A DNA stretch of 64,000 bases, taken from positions 19,088 through 83,087 of the forward strand of contig NZ_BAMO01000019.1 of assembly GCF_000615945.1 (NCBI RefSeq). The letters run 5' to 3'. Numbering within the stretch: the stretch's first letter is position 1; every line of letters begins with the position of its first letter. Both the position numbers and the translations under genes were made by a program. Origin of the DNA: Caldalkalibacillus mannanilyticus JCM 10596. Its GTDB lineage: Bacteria; Bacillota; Bacilli; Caldalkalibacillales; JCM-10596. Below the pieces are notes generated by a model. That model was not told the origin of the DNA, searched no databases, and saw nothing but the letters and a program-made list of their open reading frames with translations. Of the stretch, positions 1-8,585 are shown piece after piece.

Positions 1-1159
1 ATGCAGTTCGTATAACCCATTCCCCAATAGGGATGATCAATCCGGTTTCCTCTGCTATTGGAATAAATTGTACAGGTGAAACAATCCCCATTGTTGGATG
101 ATTCCAACGAATGAGTGCTTCCATGCCGATAATTTCATTTGTCAGGATATCAATTTGGGGCTGATAACAGAGGAAGAACTGGTTTAGTTTTAGAGCTTCC
201 CGTAATCCTTTCTCGATCAGGAGCTGATCAGAAATTTGGTCGTTCATCGAAGCATTGTAGATTGTATATGTACTCTTGCTCTCCTTTTTAGCATGTTTCA
301 TGGCAATCTCTGCATTTTTAATTAATAGATCGGCTTTTTCTCCGGCGTCTGGATAAAGGCTAATTCCTATGCTTGAAGAAACAACGAATTCATGCTCGTC
401 TACAAGAATGGGTGTAGCTAGAGCATCTATACATTGTTTGGAAATTGCATGGATTTGTTCTTCATTTGTCCCTTGAATAAGGCAGACAAATTTATCACTA
501 TTCCAGCGAGCCAAGGTTGAGGAGGAAGGGATACATTGATTAAATCGCTCTGCAACAATATTGAGTACATCATCCCCTCGGCTGTATCCAACGAGGTTGT
601 TAATCACAGAGAACCGATTAAGGTCAATAAACATAACACCAAGCTTGCGTTGATCTGGCTTGGCAAAGGATATAGCTTGGCTTACTTTTTTAGAAAAGGA
701 AGTACTATTTGGAAGCCCAGTAAGCGAGTCATAATGAATCATAAGGGCTATTTTTTCATCATTCCACTTATAGTCGATGGCGATGGAAGCGATTATAATG
801 AACTGATCAATGATCTCCAGCTCTTGCGGTGTGGGACTGCGCCATTCCTTTGAGTAGAGAGAAAATGTACCTAAAAGTGTTCCTTTAGGAGAAAGGATTG
901 ACTGAGACCAACAAAGGAATGGAGTTGTCTTCAGTGAATCGATTTTTGAGTCTTTTGTCAAATTTTGAACTATTCCGCTTCCTGCAAGCTGTCTTGCTTC
1001 TTGATGAAGGGCGATGGACCCTGCTCCATCAGGAAAGCATTGTTCAACTGCTTCGTGAATTAAGGTTAGGACCTCTCGAAGGGGTCTATTTTCATAAAGC
1101 ATGTGTAGAATTTGGTTTCGAGTTTGGATCATAATCTCTGAGTGGACAACTTCATTCAT
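1..1159 (-). CDS. GAF-like/GGDEF/EAL c-di-GMP protein, C-terminus cut by window edge
   Basis: The reading frame runs on the minus strand from an ATG at 1159, preceded by GGAGGTGAAGTG, and leaves the window at base 1 without a stop. Roughly the first 150 residues look like a GAF-type sensor. A GGDEF domain follows (YDSLTGLPN, then VMFIDLNRF), but its signature loop reads RWNSDKF instead of GGDEF, so cyclase activity is doubtful. An EAL domain begins with GMEALIRWNHP and continues with FIPIAEETGLI, typical of c-di-GMP phosphodiesterases. Inference: a phosphodiesterase or dual-domain protein with a degenerate cyclase half. The catalytic residues further into the EAL domain lie outside the window. 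A c-di-GMP riboswitch sits in its leader. Confidence 0.85.
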   Translation of the reverse strand, partial: MNEVVHSEIMIQTRNQILHMLYENRPLREVLTLIHEAVEQCFPDGAGSIALHQEARQLAGSGIVQNLTKDSKIDSLKTTPFLCWSQSILSPKGTLLGTFSLYSKEWRSPTPQELEIIDQFIIIASIAIDYKWNDEKIALMIHYDSLTGLPNSTSFSKKVSQAISFAKPDQRKLGVMFIDLNRFSVINNLVGYSRGDDVLNIVAERFNQCIPSSSTLARWNSDKFVCLIQGTNEEQIHAISKQCIDALATPILVDEHEFVVSSSIGISLYPDAGEKADLLIKNAEIAMKHAKKESKSTYTIYNASMNDQISDQLLIEKGLREALKLNQFFLCYQPQIDILTNEIIGMEALIRWNHPTMGIVSPVQFIPIAEETGLIIPIGEWVIRTA

Positions 1160-1183
1160 CACTTCACCTCCTTTTTGGGGTAT

Positions 1184-1214
1184 AAAAAAACACATCCGTT
1201 TAAGTGGATGTGTT
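1184..1214 (-). terminator. Intrinsic terminator of the c-di-GMP riboswitch expression platform
   Basis: On the minus strand AACACATCC pairs with GGATGTGTT around an 8-nt loop and is followed by seven T residues. It lies between the aptamer and the ribosome binding site of the GGDEF/EAL gene, so it can attenuate that gene. Its loop and 3' arm contain CTTAAACGG, complementary to CCGTTTAAG at the 3' end of the aptamer, giving a competing antiterminator hairpin. Confidence 0.85.
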
Positions 1215-1217
1215 ATC

Positions 1218-1305
1218 CTTAAACGGCAACTGGCTGGCATAGCACTCCTGTGCGTTAGCCCCTGTAGCTTTGCGTCACTACGTTTCCGTAGCTTTGCCTT
1301 TATCA
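1218..1305 (-). promoter_or_regulatory. Cyclic di-GMP-I (GEMM) riboswitch
   Basis: Read on the minus strand, this leader shows the GEMM-I pattern: GGCAAAGC, a hairpin closed by a GAAA tetraloop (GCTACG-GAAA-CGTAG), then GACGCAAAGC, a second arm with GGGGCTAACGC and GCTATGCCAGCC, and a closing GTTGCCG that pairs with the initial GGCAA. A terminator follows directly. Nine bases at its 3' end can pair with the terminator region. Closing the base stem should favour termination, which suggests an OFF switch; this is inferred, not shown. It controls a GGDEF/EAL gene, so the ligand probably regulates its own metabolism. Confidence 0.88.
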
Positions 1306-1341
1306 AAATGATAGTAAGATTGTCCTAGGTTCTTTGCCTAT

Positions 1342-1370
1342 AGAATAACAGATAATAGCTTTCTTGTGAA
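1342..1370 (-). promoter_or_regulatory. Possible sigma-A promoter of the riboswitch transcript
   Basis: On the minus strand TTCACA and TATTCT are separated by 17 bases, placing the transcript start just ahead of the riboswitch. Both boxes are only fair matches to consensus. Confidence 0.4.
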
Positions 1371-1455
1371 TCTTTTTTTCGACAAAATTCGAGTTTTTGC
1401 CATTTTTCTGAATCTATCTTAGCGGACGAATCACTTTGTTTGGAAGCACTCTTAT

Positions 1456-1484
1456 TTGCTGTCGCTTTCCTGATGCTTTATACT
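1456..1484 (+). promoter_or_regulatory. Probable sigma-A promoter of trmL
   Basis: TTGCTG at 1456 and TATACT at 1479 are separated by 17 bases, upstream of trmL. No other gene lies between this site and trmL. Confidence 0.55.
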
Positions 1485-1555
1485 CATATACTAGGAAGTA
1501 GTAAGATAAAAGAACACTAGATGATCTCATAGAAAAAAAGGTAGAGGTGACCATA

Positions 1556-2023
1556 TTGGCATTCCATATTGTATTGTATCAACCAGAAATTCCTTATAAC
1601 ACAGGTAATATTGCAAGAACCTGCGCCGCTACGAATACCAAATTACATATCATTCGTCCGATGGGATTTAGTACCGATGATAAGATGTTAAAAAGAGCGG
1701 GCTGTGATTATTGGCATTCCGTTGACATTACCTACTACGATTCTCTAGAAGAATGTTTTAGCTTATATCCTGATCATCGTTTTTTCTTCATCGAAACAGA
1801 AGGAGAAAAAAGCTACACCGAAGTGAAGTATCAGGAAGGAGATTTCTTTATTTTTGGAAAAGAAACAACAGGAATTCCTAAATCGATTCTTGAACAACAT
1901 CGTGATACATGGATTCGGATTCCGATGAGTACGGAAAATGTACGATCATTAAATTTATCTAATACCGCTGCGATTTTGGTATATGAAGCCTTACGTCAGA
2001 CTGGTTTCCAAGGCTTAGATTGA
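1556..2023 (+). CDS. trmL: tRNA (cytidine/uridine-2'-O)-methyltransferase TrmL
   Basis: A SPOUT-family 2'-O-methyltransferase of about 155 residues. TrmL methylates the wobble base at position 34 of tRNA-Leu isoacceptors using S-adenosylmethionine. Family marks include NTGNIARTCAAT near the N-terminus, FSTDDKMLKRAG, FIFGKETTGIP, and the C-terminal RSLNLSNTAAI that forms part of the trefoil-knot cofactor site. A GTG at 1547 is in frame but lies inside the AGAGGTGA ribosome binding site. The TTG at 1556 has proper spacing and begins like known homologues (AFHIVLYQPEIP), so it is preferred. A HAD hydrolase gene follows after 18 bases. Confidence 0.92.
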   Translation: MAFHIVLYQPEIPYNTGNIARTCAATNTKLHIIRPMGFSTDDKMLKRAGCDYWHSVDITYYDSLEECFSLYPDHRFFFIETEGEKSYTEVKYQEGDFFIFGKETTGIPKSILEQHRDTWIRIPMSTENVRSLNLSNTAAILVYEALRQTGFQGLD

Positions 2024-2041
2024 TGAGAGAGGAAGAATAAG

Positions 2042-2761
2042 ATGGCAAAAGTACTATTATTTGATTTGGATGGAACGTTATTACCGATGAATACAGAGGA
2101 ATTTGTGGGGGCGTATGTCAAAGCATTAGCAACCAACTTGGCTCCTCATATCAATCCCGAGTTATTGGTGAAGGCATTATGGTCCGGCACACATGCTATG
2201 ATTGAAAGCAAGGATGCTGAGAAGACCAATGAAGCGATTTTTGAAGAAGCATTTATCTCTTTAAGTGGAGTGGTAAAAGAGGATTTGTGGCCGTATATTG
2301 ATGAATTTTATGAGAAGAACTTTCCCGCTCTTGCTTCGTTATGTTCTTCGACTCCTTTGTCCAAACAAATTGTAGAGGAGGCAACCCGGCAAGGGTACAA
2401 GGTTGTCATTGCGACCAATCCTGTATTCCCCAAAGCGGCTCTAGAGCATCGTCTGAACTGGGCAGGGCTTACAGAGGTTCCTGTTGATCTAGTTACTTTA
2501 TATGAGGAATCTACCTATACCAAGCCGCACAAGGAGTATTACCAGATGATTTGTCAGAAGCTTGGCGTTTCCCCTGAGGAGTGTATTATGATCGGGAATG
2601 ATGTTCAAGAGGATCTATCGGCAAGTCAAATTGGAATGAAAACCTTTTTGGTTGATGAGTATATGATTGATCGAGGGCAGCCGGTGTTTCAGGCAGATGC
2701 ACGTGGAAGTTTAGAGGAATTATATCAGCAGTTGAAGCAAAAGGAAGGCTTGTTTCAGTAA
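2042..2761 (+). CDS. HAD-superfamily hydrolase
   Basis: A 239-residue haloacid-dehalogenase-type phosphatase. Motif I is FDLDGT (Asp8 nucleophile, Asp10 acid/base), motif II lies near VVIATNP, the motif III lysine is in TKPHKEYY, and motif IV is IMIGNDVQEDL. The helical stretch between motifs I and II is a C1-type cap. The substrate cannot be read from sequence. It lies 18 bases after trmL behind a GAGAGGAAG site, so the two are probably co-transcribed. It is unrelated to the HAD-type MtnX further on. Confidence 0.88.
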   Translation: MAKVLLFDLDGTLLPMNTEEFVGAYVKALATNLAPHINPELLVKALWSGTHAMIESKDAEKTNEAIFEEAFISLSGVVKEDLWPYIDEFYEKNFPALASLCSSTPLSKQIVEEATRQGYKVVIATNPVFPKAALEHRLNWAGLTEVPVDLVTLYEESTYTKPHKEYYQMICQKLGVSPEECIMIGNDVQEDLSASQIGMKTFLVDEYMIDRGQPVFQADARGSLEELYQQLKQKEGLFQ

Positions 2762-2766
2762 AAAAT

Positions 2767-2804
2767 CAAAATCCTCTTTGCTGTGAAATGACAACAAAGA
2801 GGAT
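2767..2804 (-). terminator. Terminator of the mtnK-mtnA transcript
   Basis: ATCCTCTTTG at 2771 pairs with CAAAGAGGAT ending at 2804. On the minus strand the stem is followed by a T-rich run. It lies after the small membrane-peptide gene, ending leftward transcription. Confidence 0.65.
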
Positions 2805-2821
2805 ACCCTGTAGATACAGCT

Positions 2822-2914
2822 TTAGTTTCCAGAATGCGGTTTATCGTTGTAACCTGCTGCAAATATAACAGCTAAAAATGCTACCGTTACAAGAATGATA
2901 ACAGCTAGACCCAT
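2822..2914 (-). CDS. 30-residue single-pass membrane peptide
   Basis: A short frame starting at an ATG preceded by GGGAGG with suitable spacing. The product begins MGLAVIILVTVAFLAVIF and ends in a short polar tail (GYNDKPHSGN). The first 20 residues form one transmembrane segment. I do not recognise a family. It follows mtnA on the same strand by about 65 bases and precedes a leftward terminator, so it is probably the last cistron of that transcript. Small size limits certainty, but the ribosome binding site and the clean hydrophobic segment support a real gene. Confidence 0.6.
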   Translation of the reverse strand: MGLAVIILVTVAFLAVIFAAGYNDKPHSGN

Positions 2915-2979
2915 ACTATGTACCTCCCAACGATTGCTCTTCTTTCCATTATAAATTGAAATATAGTGAATTGCAAAGA

Positions 2980-4022
2980 TTAGGTAAACAAACGAGCAAG
3001 CTCAACTTCATAATTCCCTTGAATGATTCCTTTTTCCGTAATGATGGCAGTCACAAGCTGATGCGGAGTGACGTCAAAAGCCGGATTGTAGGTGGCAATT
3101 CCTTCAGGAGCTGTTTTGTGCCCAAACCCCTCTGTGATCTCTGTTCCACATCTTTCTTCAATAGGGATTTGTTTTCCTGAAGGAGTGGATAGATCGATAG
3201 AGGAGAGAGGAGCAGCCACATAGAAGGGAATATCATGAGCCTTCGCTAAAACGGCTAATCCATAAGTTCCAATTTTGTTGGCTACATCACCATTGGCAGC
3301 GACTCGGTCTGTTCCGACAATCACCCCTTGAACCAATCCTTTCTGCATGACCATGGCAGCCATATTGTCGCAGATAAGGGTCACATCAATCCCTGCTTGC
3401 TGTAATTCAAAAGCGGTAAGACGAGCCCCTTGCAAAACAGGACGTGTTTCATCGGCATAAATCTTTAGATTCCAGCCTTTCTCTTTGGCGATGTAAAAAG
3501 GAGCGTGGCTGTTCCGTATCGTGCTGTGGCAAGCCCACCAGCATTGCAATGAGTAAGTATCCCCATTCCATCTTGGAAAAGCGTAATGGCATGCTCACCT
3601 ATCTTACGGCATACTTCTTCATCCTCTGTCTGAATCCGACGTGCTTCATCTAATAACAATTGTTTTACTTCAGAGATGGAAAGCTCCTGATGTTCTGCGA
3701 TTTTTGTTTTGAGTCGTTCTAGTGCCCAAACAAGATTAATCGCTGTAGGTCTAGAGCTTGCCAAATAATCCGCTTTTTCTTGAACTTCTTTGTCAAATTC
3801 TGCTCTGGACGCAGCTTGACTGTGGCGAAGACCGAGGTATAGACCGTAAGCTGCCGTCATCCCGATGGCAGGAGCTCCACGGACTTGGAGGTGCTTGATA
3901 GCAGCCCAAGAGTCTTCGATAGAATCGATATTGAGATAATGAATTTCGTTCGGGAGCTTTGTCTGATCTAGCAATCGAAGGCAATCTTCTCCCCATTGAA
4001 CGGATACAATCTGATTTGACAT
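2980..4022 (-). CDS. mtnA: Methylthioribose-1-phosphate isomerase, frameshifted
   Basis: MtnA converts 5-methylthioribose-1-phosphate to methylthioribulose-1-phosphate in the methionine salvage pathway. It belongs to the eIF-2B-alpha-like family. The N-terminal half has [14 protein letters not shown] and [12 protein letters not shown] (catalytic Cys). The C-terminal half has [24 protein letters not shown] (catalytic Asp) and [19 protein letters not shown]. One base is missing at about 3504: restoring a G after [10 protein letters not shown]'s codons joins both halves into one 347-residue protein of normal length. No other damage is visible, so a sequencing indel is likely. It follows mtnK by 15 bases. 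Confidence 0.9.
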
Positions 4023-4037
4023 CTTTTCTTTGACCTC

Positions 4038-5237
4038 CTATAGTACGTTTACTAATTCTGCTTTAATACTCGTTGATTGGCTCCATTCTCTGCGATTAAG
4101 GATTAGCTGTCTGCCAAGATGCAGGGCGATTCGTTCAGCCTGTGCCCGAACGGCTGGATCTGCAATACTTTCAAGATCTGCGACCGAGGCAAGTCCAATG
4201 ACACGACGGATCATTTTACATCCAGCAAAACCAAGGGTGTCCTTTTTGACCTTTTGCAAGAATTCTTTTATGATCGCCGCTTCTTTAAAAGAAGGGTCTT
4301 GTCCTTGCTCAAGTGCGAGCTTGGTAAATTCTCTTTCAAAGCCTTCCCACAATTGGTCAGTGGTATTTAATAAATATTCTTGAAATTCTTTTTTCTCAGG
4401 CTTCCCAGCCAAATGTCCCTCTTGAGAAGCGAAGTTCAGTAAGAGATTAGCGATCACTGCCCCAAGATCGAAGCCCATGGGTCCGTAGTAAGCAAACTCA
4501 GGATCAATGACTTTGGTGCTTTCTTTGGTGACAAAGATACTCCCAGTATGAAGATCTCCATGAAGAAGGGTTTCGGCAGCTGTTAAAAAAGAGAATTTTA
4601 ACGAGGCGACTTCCTTTTTAAGCTCTGTATCTGCCCAAATTTTCTCTACATCTTCTCTGATCAACTCATTAAAGCTATTTTGCTCAGCGTCAAAAAATGG
4701 TTCTGTGAATACTAAATCTTCAGTTATCTTACACAGTTCAGGGTTGGTAAAGGTGATAACTTGATTCTTTTTGACATCAGGCGCTAAGAAAAAATCAGAG
4801 TTATAGAAGAGGGTATGCGCTAGGAAAGTAGAAATATGTGTAGCGAATAAAGGATATTGATTGCCTTCAATAAGCCCTTTCCTCATAATCACATGATCTG
4901 ATAAATCCTCCATAATAGTCAGGGCTAGTTCAGCATCATAATGATAGACTTCTGGTACTAGATCGGGACATAGTTCTTTTTGGCGAACGAGGGCATGATA
5001 TTCAATTCTTGCACGATCTAGAGTAAGAGGCCAGGATTCACCTACGATTCGGGCATAGGGCAAGGCTTGTTTAAAGATAATGGATTTGTTCGAAAGGGTG
5101 TCTTGAATATGAAAAACTAGATTTAGATTTCCATCCCCTATTTCTCTTGACACCAATTGTGCGTGTTCAGGGAAAAGGTGGGGTATACTTAAGGCGTATT
5201 CCTTAGCTTCTTCCTCACTTAATGCTCGATAACTCAT
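4038..5237 (-). CDS. mtnK: 5-methylthioribose kinase
   Basis: MtnK phosphorylates 5-methylthioribose with ATP to the 1-phosphate that MtnA uses. The protein has 399 residues and a choline-kinase-like fold. Visible marks are GDGNLNLVF (nucleotide-binding loop), LLHGDLHTGSIFV (catalytic loop), VIDPEFAYYGPMGFDLGAV (metal-binding Asp) and the C-terminal MIRRVIGLASVADLESI region. Longer in-frame starts exist, but AAGGAGG lies eight bases before the ATG at 5237, and the product then starts MSYRALSEEEAK as in homologues. It heads mtnK-mtnA, divergent from the aminotransferase gene. I see no S-box riboswitch in its short leader. Confidence 0.94.
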   Translation of the reverse strand: MSYRALSEEEAKEYALSIPHLFPEHAQLVSREIGDGNLNLVFHIQDTLSNKSIIFKQALPYARIVGESWPLTLDRARIEYHALVRQKELCPDLVPEVYHYDAELALTIMEDLSDHVIMRKGLIEGNQYPLFATHISTFLAHTLFYNSDFFLAPDVKKNQVITFTNPELCKITEDLVFTEPFFDAEQNSFNELIREDVEKIWADTELKKEVASLKFSFLTAAETLLHGDLHTGSIFVTKESTKVIDPEFAYYGPMGFDLGAVIANLLLNFASQEGHLAGKPEKKEFQEYLLNTTDQLWEGFEREFTKLALEQGQDPSFKEAAIIKEFLQKVKKDTLGFAGCKMIRRVIGLASVADLESIADPAVRAQAERIALHLGRQLILNRREWSQSTSIKAELVNVL

Positions 5238-5381
5238 GCGCATAACCTCCTTAATATATAGCATGAACAGTTTTCTTCTATGTATGAATTGTTGCTTATC
5301 ATACACGCTGTTTCTTCTGCTGTCAACGAGAAAATACGAAACAAAAAGAAAGAATATCGTTTTTTCTTTACTTTTTCTGAA

Positions 5382-5405
5382 AAATTGCTATAGTTTGATT
5401 TTATA
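5382..5405 (+). promoter_or_regulatory. Likely sigma-A promoter for mtnE
   Basis: TTTACT and TATAGT separated by about 16 bases lie just ahead of the ribosome binding site of mtnE. The whole divergent mtnK-mtnE interval is about 180 bases and holds no recognisable SAM riboswitch. Exact position is approximate. Confidence 0.4.
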
Positions 5406-5417
5406 GAGGTGATTGAG

Positions 5418-6608
5418 ATGAAAAGACAATCGTTACAAATGATCCCTGCCGAACGGATGAAGGTCCTCCCTACTCAATTTTTTGCGAAGCTATCTACCAA
5501 GGTAGCAGAAAGAATCAGTCAAGGGTATGATGTGATTAATTTAGGACAAGGAAATCCTGATCAACCGACACCTGAGCATATAGTTGAAGCGATGCAAAAG
5601 GCAACGGCGAATTCGAAATACCATGGTTATTCACCCTTTCAAGGTCACCGTTTTTTGAAAGAGGCAATAGCTGAATACTATGCAAGGGAATATCAGGTTG
5701 AGCTTAACCCTGATACAGAGGTAGCCATCCTCTTTGGAGGGAAATCAGGATTGATTGAAGTGAGCCAATGTTTGCTTAATCCGGGGGATGTTTGTTTAGT
5801 ACCCGATCCGGGGTATCCAGATTATTGGTCGGGAATCTCCTTGGCTGAAGCGAAAATGGAATTCATGCCTTTACGGGAAGAGAATCAATTTCTTCCTGAT
5901 TATGAACAGATCCCACCAGCAATTTTAGCTCAGGCTAAAATGATGTTTTTGAATTATCCCAACAATCCTACTGCTGGCGTAGCGACATCTTCCTTTTTCA
6001 AAAAAACAGTCGATCTTGCTTATGATCATCAGATTGCGGTCGTTCATGACTTTGCTTATGGTGCTATTGGATTTGATGGGGAGAAGCCCTTGAGCTTCTT
6101 ACAGACTCCGGGGGCTAAGGAAGTGGGAATTGAGATTTATACGCTGTCTAAAACGTATAACATGGCGGGCTGGAGAGTAGGATTTGCTGTAGGGAACCCG
6201 CAGATCGTTCGCTTGCTTAATTTAATTCAGGATCATCAGTTTGTTAGCCTTTTTGGTGCCATTCAAGAGGCATCAGCTATTGCTTTGACCTCCTCTCAGC
6301 AGTGTGTCAGCGACTTGGTAGCTCTCTATCAGAGAAGGAGAGATCACTTATTCAAGGAATTAGATTTGTTAGGCTGGAGAGCGCAAAAGCCAAAAGGATC
6401 ATTTTTCTCTTGGTTACCTGTTCCAGAGGGATACACTTCTGAAAGCTTTGCCACTTTGCTGTTTGATCAGGCTCAAATTGCGGTTGCGCCTGGCATAGGC
6501 TTTGGCGAGCAAGGAGATCGTTATCTTCGTGTAGGATTGTTGACGAGTGAGGCTAGAATCAGTGAGGCGGCAGAGAGAATGAAGAAACTAGGGATTTTTC
6601 ATACATAG
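5418..6608 (+). CDS. mtnE: PLP-dependent methionine-salvage aminotransferase
   Basis: A class I aminotransferase of 396 residues resembling B. subtilis MtnE (YkrV), which transaminates 2-keto-4-methylthiobutyrate to methionine, the last salvage step. Shared marks are VINLGQGNPDQPTPEHIV, LFGGKSGL, VPDPGYPDYWSG, NYPNNPTAGV, VHDFAYGAIGFDG, the PLP-lysine segment TLSKTYNMAGWRVGFAVGN and VPEGYTSE. A GTG at 5409 overlaps the AGAGGTGA site, so the ATG at 5418 is used. It faces away from mtnK and leads the rightward salvage genes; mtnW follows after about 60 bases. Confidence 0.9.
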   Translation: MKRQSLQMIPAERMKVLPTQFFAKLSTKVAERISQGYDVINLGQGNPDQPTPEHIVEAMQKATANSKYHGYSPFQGHRFLKEAIAEYYAREYQVELNPDTEVAILFGGKSGLIEVSQCLLNPGDVCLVPDPGYPDYWSGISLAEAKMEFMPLREENQFLPDYEQIPPAILAQAKMMFLNYPNNPTAGVATSSFFKKTVDLAYDHQIAVVHDFAYGAIGFDGEKPLSFLQTPGAKEVGIEIYTLSKTYNMAGWRVGFAVGNPQIVRLLNLIQDHQFVSLFGAIQEASAIALTSSQQCVSDLVALYQRRRDHLFKELDLLGWRAQKPKGSFFSWLPVPEGYTSESFATLLFDQAQIAVAPGIGFGEQGDRYLRVGLLTSEARISEAAERMKKLGIFHT

Positions 6609-6666
6609 GTCATTTACATACAATATGAGATAACAATATGAGATAAGGAATAGAGAGGTGTCGAGA

Positions 6667-7917
6667 ATGAACGGATATGTTATTGCCACGTATTTAGTAC
6701 ATGATAGCAAGGCACAGTTTCACAAAAAAGCAGAGGGAATTGCAGTAGGGATGACAGTAGGTTCATGGACGGAGTTACCCCAAGCGAAGAAGGAAAAACT
6801 ACAAAAGCATTTAGGTCAAGTGGTGTCTGTAACAGAGCATGAACCGAAAGAAGGAGAGCTTCCTAGTGCCATGATCCAGATTGCGTATCCTGAAATCAAT
6901 TTCTCCAATGATATTCCGGCTTTATTAGTTACTGTCTTCGGCAAAATATCGATGGATGGCAAGATTAAATTGATTGACCTAGAGTTTTCACCTAGCTTCC
7001 TTGCCTCTTTCCCAGGTCCTAAATTTGGAATCGAGGGAGTGCGGTCCCTTCTAGGTGTCCAAGATCGTCCCTTATTAATGAGTATCTTTAAATCATGTAT
7101 CGGACAGGATTTAGAGAGTCTAGAGGAACAATTCTATCAGCAGGCGGCAGGAGGCGTCGACATTATTAAGGATGATGAAATCTTATTTGAAAATCCACTT
7201 TCACCATTTGAGAAAAGACTTGAAGTTGCCTTAAGAGCCGCTCAGCGGGCAAGCGAAGAAACCGGGCAGAAAAGCTTGTATGCTATGAATCTGACAGGAC
7301 CTGTGACAGAGCTTGTAGATAAGGCGAAAAGAGCGGTTGAATTAGGAGCTAATGCTCTCCTTTTTAACGTTTTGGCTTATGGCTATGATGCTCTGCATCG
7401 CCTAAGTGCAGATCCAGATATCTCTGTCCCGATTATGGCGCATCCAGCCTTAGCTGGAGCGATATACCCTTCTCCTCATCAGGGAATCGCTGCTCCTCTT
7501 TTACTAGGAAAATTAATGCGTCTAGCTGGAGCAGACTTTGTATTATTTCCGTCGCCGTATGGTTCAGTAGCGATGGATAGAGAGGATACCTTAGCCATTG
7601 CCAAGCATTTGAGAGAGGGATGGAATACAGACGATCAACAAGCGCAGCAAACGATTAAAGCAAGCTTTCCAGTGCCATCCGCAGGAATTCATCCAGGCAT
7701 TACTCCTCTACTGTATGAGGATTTTGGGACAGAAAGTATTATGAATGCAGGGGGTGGAATTCATGGTCACCCACAGGGAGCTATTGCAGGCGGACGAGCT
7801 TTTCGTCAAGCGATTTCGATCTTGAGTTCAGGAAACAATTTTGAACAGGAGATCTCGTCGCATACTGAGCTTCAAACTGCGATTGATACATGGGGCTTGA
7901 GTAGGAGGGAACGTTAA
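6667..7917 (+). CDS. mtnW: 2,3-diketo-5-methylthiopentyl-1-phosphate enolase (RuBisCO-like)
   Basis: A form IV RuBisCO-like protein of 416 residues that enolises diketo-methylthiopentyl-1-phosphate. The active-site segment [10 protein letters not shown] carries the lysine that is carbamylated and the acidic metal ligands. Other marks are [10 protein letters not shown] at the start, [26 protein letters not shown] and [18 protein letters not shown] (phosphate binding). A GTG at 6658 belongs to the GAGAGGTG ribosome site; the ATG at 6667 matches known starts. The stop directly abuts the TTG start of mtnX, so the two are translationally coupled. Confidence 0.94.
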   Translation: MNGYVIATYLVHDSKAQFHKKAEGIAVGMTVGSWTELPQAKKEKLQKHLGQVVSVTEHEPKEGELPSAMIQIAYPEINFSNDIPALLVTVFGKISMDGKIKLIDLEFSPSFLASFPGPKFGIEGVRSLLGVQDRPLLMSIFKSCIGQDLESLEEQFYQQAAGGVDIIKDDEILFENPLSPFEKRLEVALRAAQRASEETGQKSLYAMNLTGPVTELVDKAKRAVELGANALLFNVLAYGYDALHRLSADPDISVPIMAHPALAGAIYPSPHQGIAAPLLLGKLMRLAGADFVLFPSPYGSVAMDREDTLAIAKHLREGWNTDDQQAQQTIKASFPVPSAGIHPGITPLLYEDFGTESIMNAGGGIHGHPQGAIAGGRAFRQAISILSSGNNFEQEISSHTELQTAIDTWGLSRRER

Positions 7918-8585
7918 TTGAGTAGGCAGCCTATTATATTTTGTGATTTTGATGGCACGATTACGATGAAGGATAACATCGTGGCGATCATGAAACAGTT
8001 TGCTCCTCCTGTATGGAAGGAGATTACAGAGCGGATTATGCAACAAGAAACATCGATTCGTGAAGGGTAGGTAGACTTTTTTCCCTTCTGCCGTCCTCCA
8101 TGAAAGAGGAAATCACACAATTCGCTATTGAACAAGCGGAGATTCGACCGGGCTTTGAGCGTCTGTTGCAGATGACCAAGCAGGAAGCCCTGCCTTTCTA
8201 TGTAGTGAGTGGAGGAATTGATTTTTTCGTAGACCCCCTTCTTGCAGCCTTCCCTCTAGAGGCAGCACAAATCTATCGTAACGAGAGTGATTTTACGGGA
8301 GAGAGGATTAAGATCAAATGGCCTCATTCGTGTGATGAGCACTGTGATGTGGATTGTGGGCTATGTAAAACAAGCATTATTCGCTCTTATCCCCAAGATA
8401 AATACTATCGTATCATGATCGGGGATAGTATCACCGATTTAGCGGGAGCGAAGCTAGCTGATCTTGTATTCGCTCGAGGCTTCTTATTAGAAAAATGCAA
8501 GGAGCTTGGCTTGCGATACCATGCTTATGAAACCTTCGATGATATTATTGCTGTTCTTAAGCATAAGCCTGGGACTATCAAGTGA
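7918..8585 (+). CDS. mtnX: 2-hydroxy-3-keto-5-methylthiopentenyl-1-phosphatase, frameshifted
   Basis: A HAD phosphatase that dephosphorylates the MtnW product to acireductone. It starts at a TTG immediately after the mtnW stop, eight bases behind GGAGGG, giving RQPIIFCDFDGTITMKDN. After TSIREG one G is missing in the GGG run near 8067. Restoring it reads VGRLFSLLPSS and joins KEEITQFAIEQAEIRPGF, YVVSGGIDFFV, WPHSCDEHCDVDCGLCK and IMIGDSITDLAGAKLAD. Total length is then about 222 residues, normal for MtnX. The stop overlaps the mtnB start as TGATG. A sequencing indel is more likely than loss, as the rest is intact. Confidence 0.9.

Noticed and set aside
536..1328. Plus-strand open frames over the first kilobase
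   Set aside because: They lie opposite the GGDEF/EAL gene and the c-di-GMP riboswitch, which have clear motifs; the plus-strand products show none.
2042..2761. HAD hydrolase as a second MtnX
   Set aside because: It lacks the MtnX cysteine-rich segment (HSCDEHCDVDCGLC-like) and is paired with trmL, not with the salvage genes.
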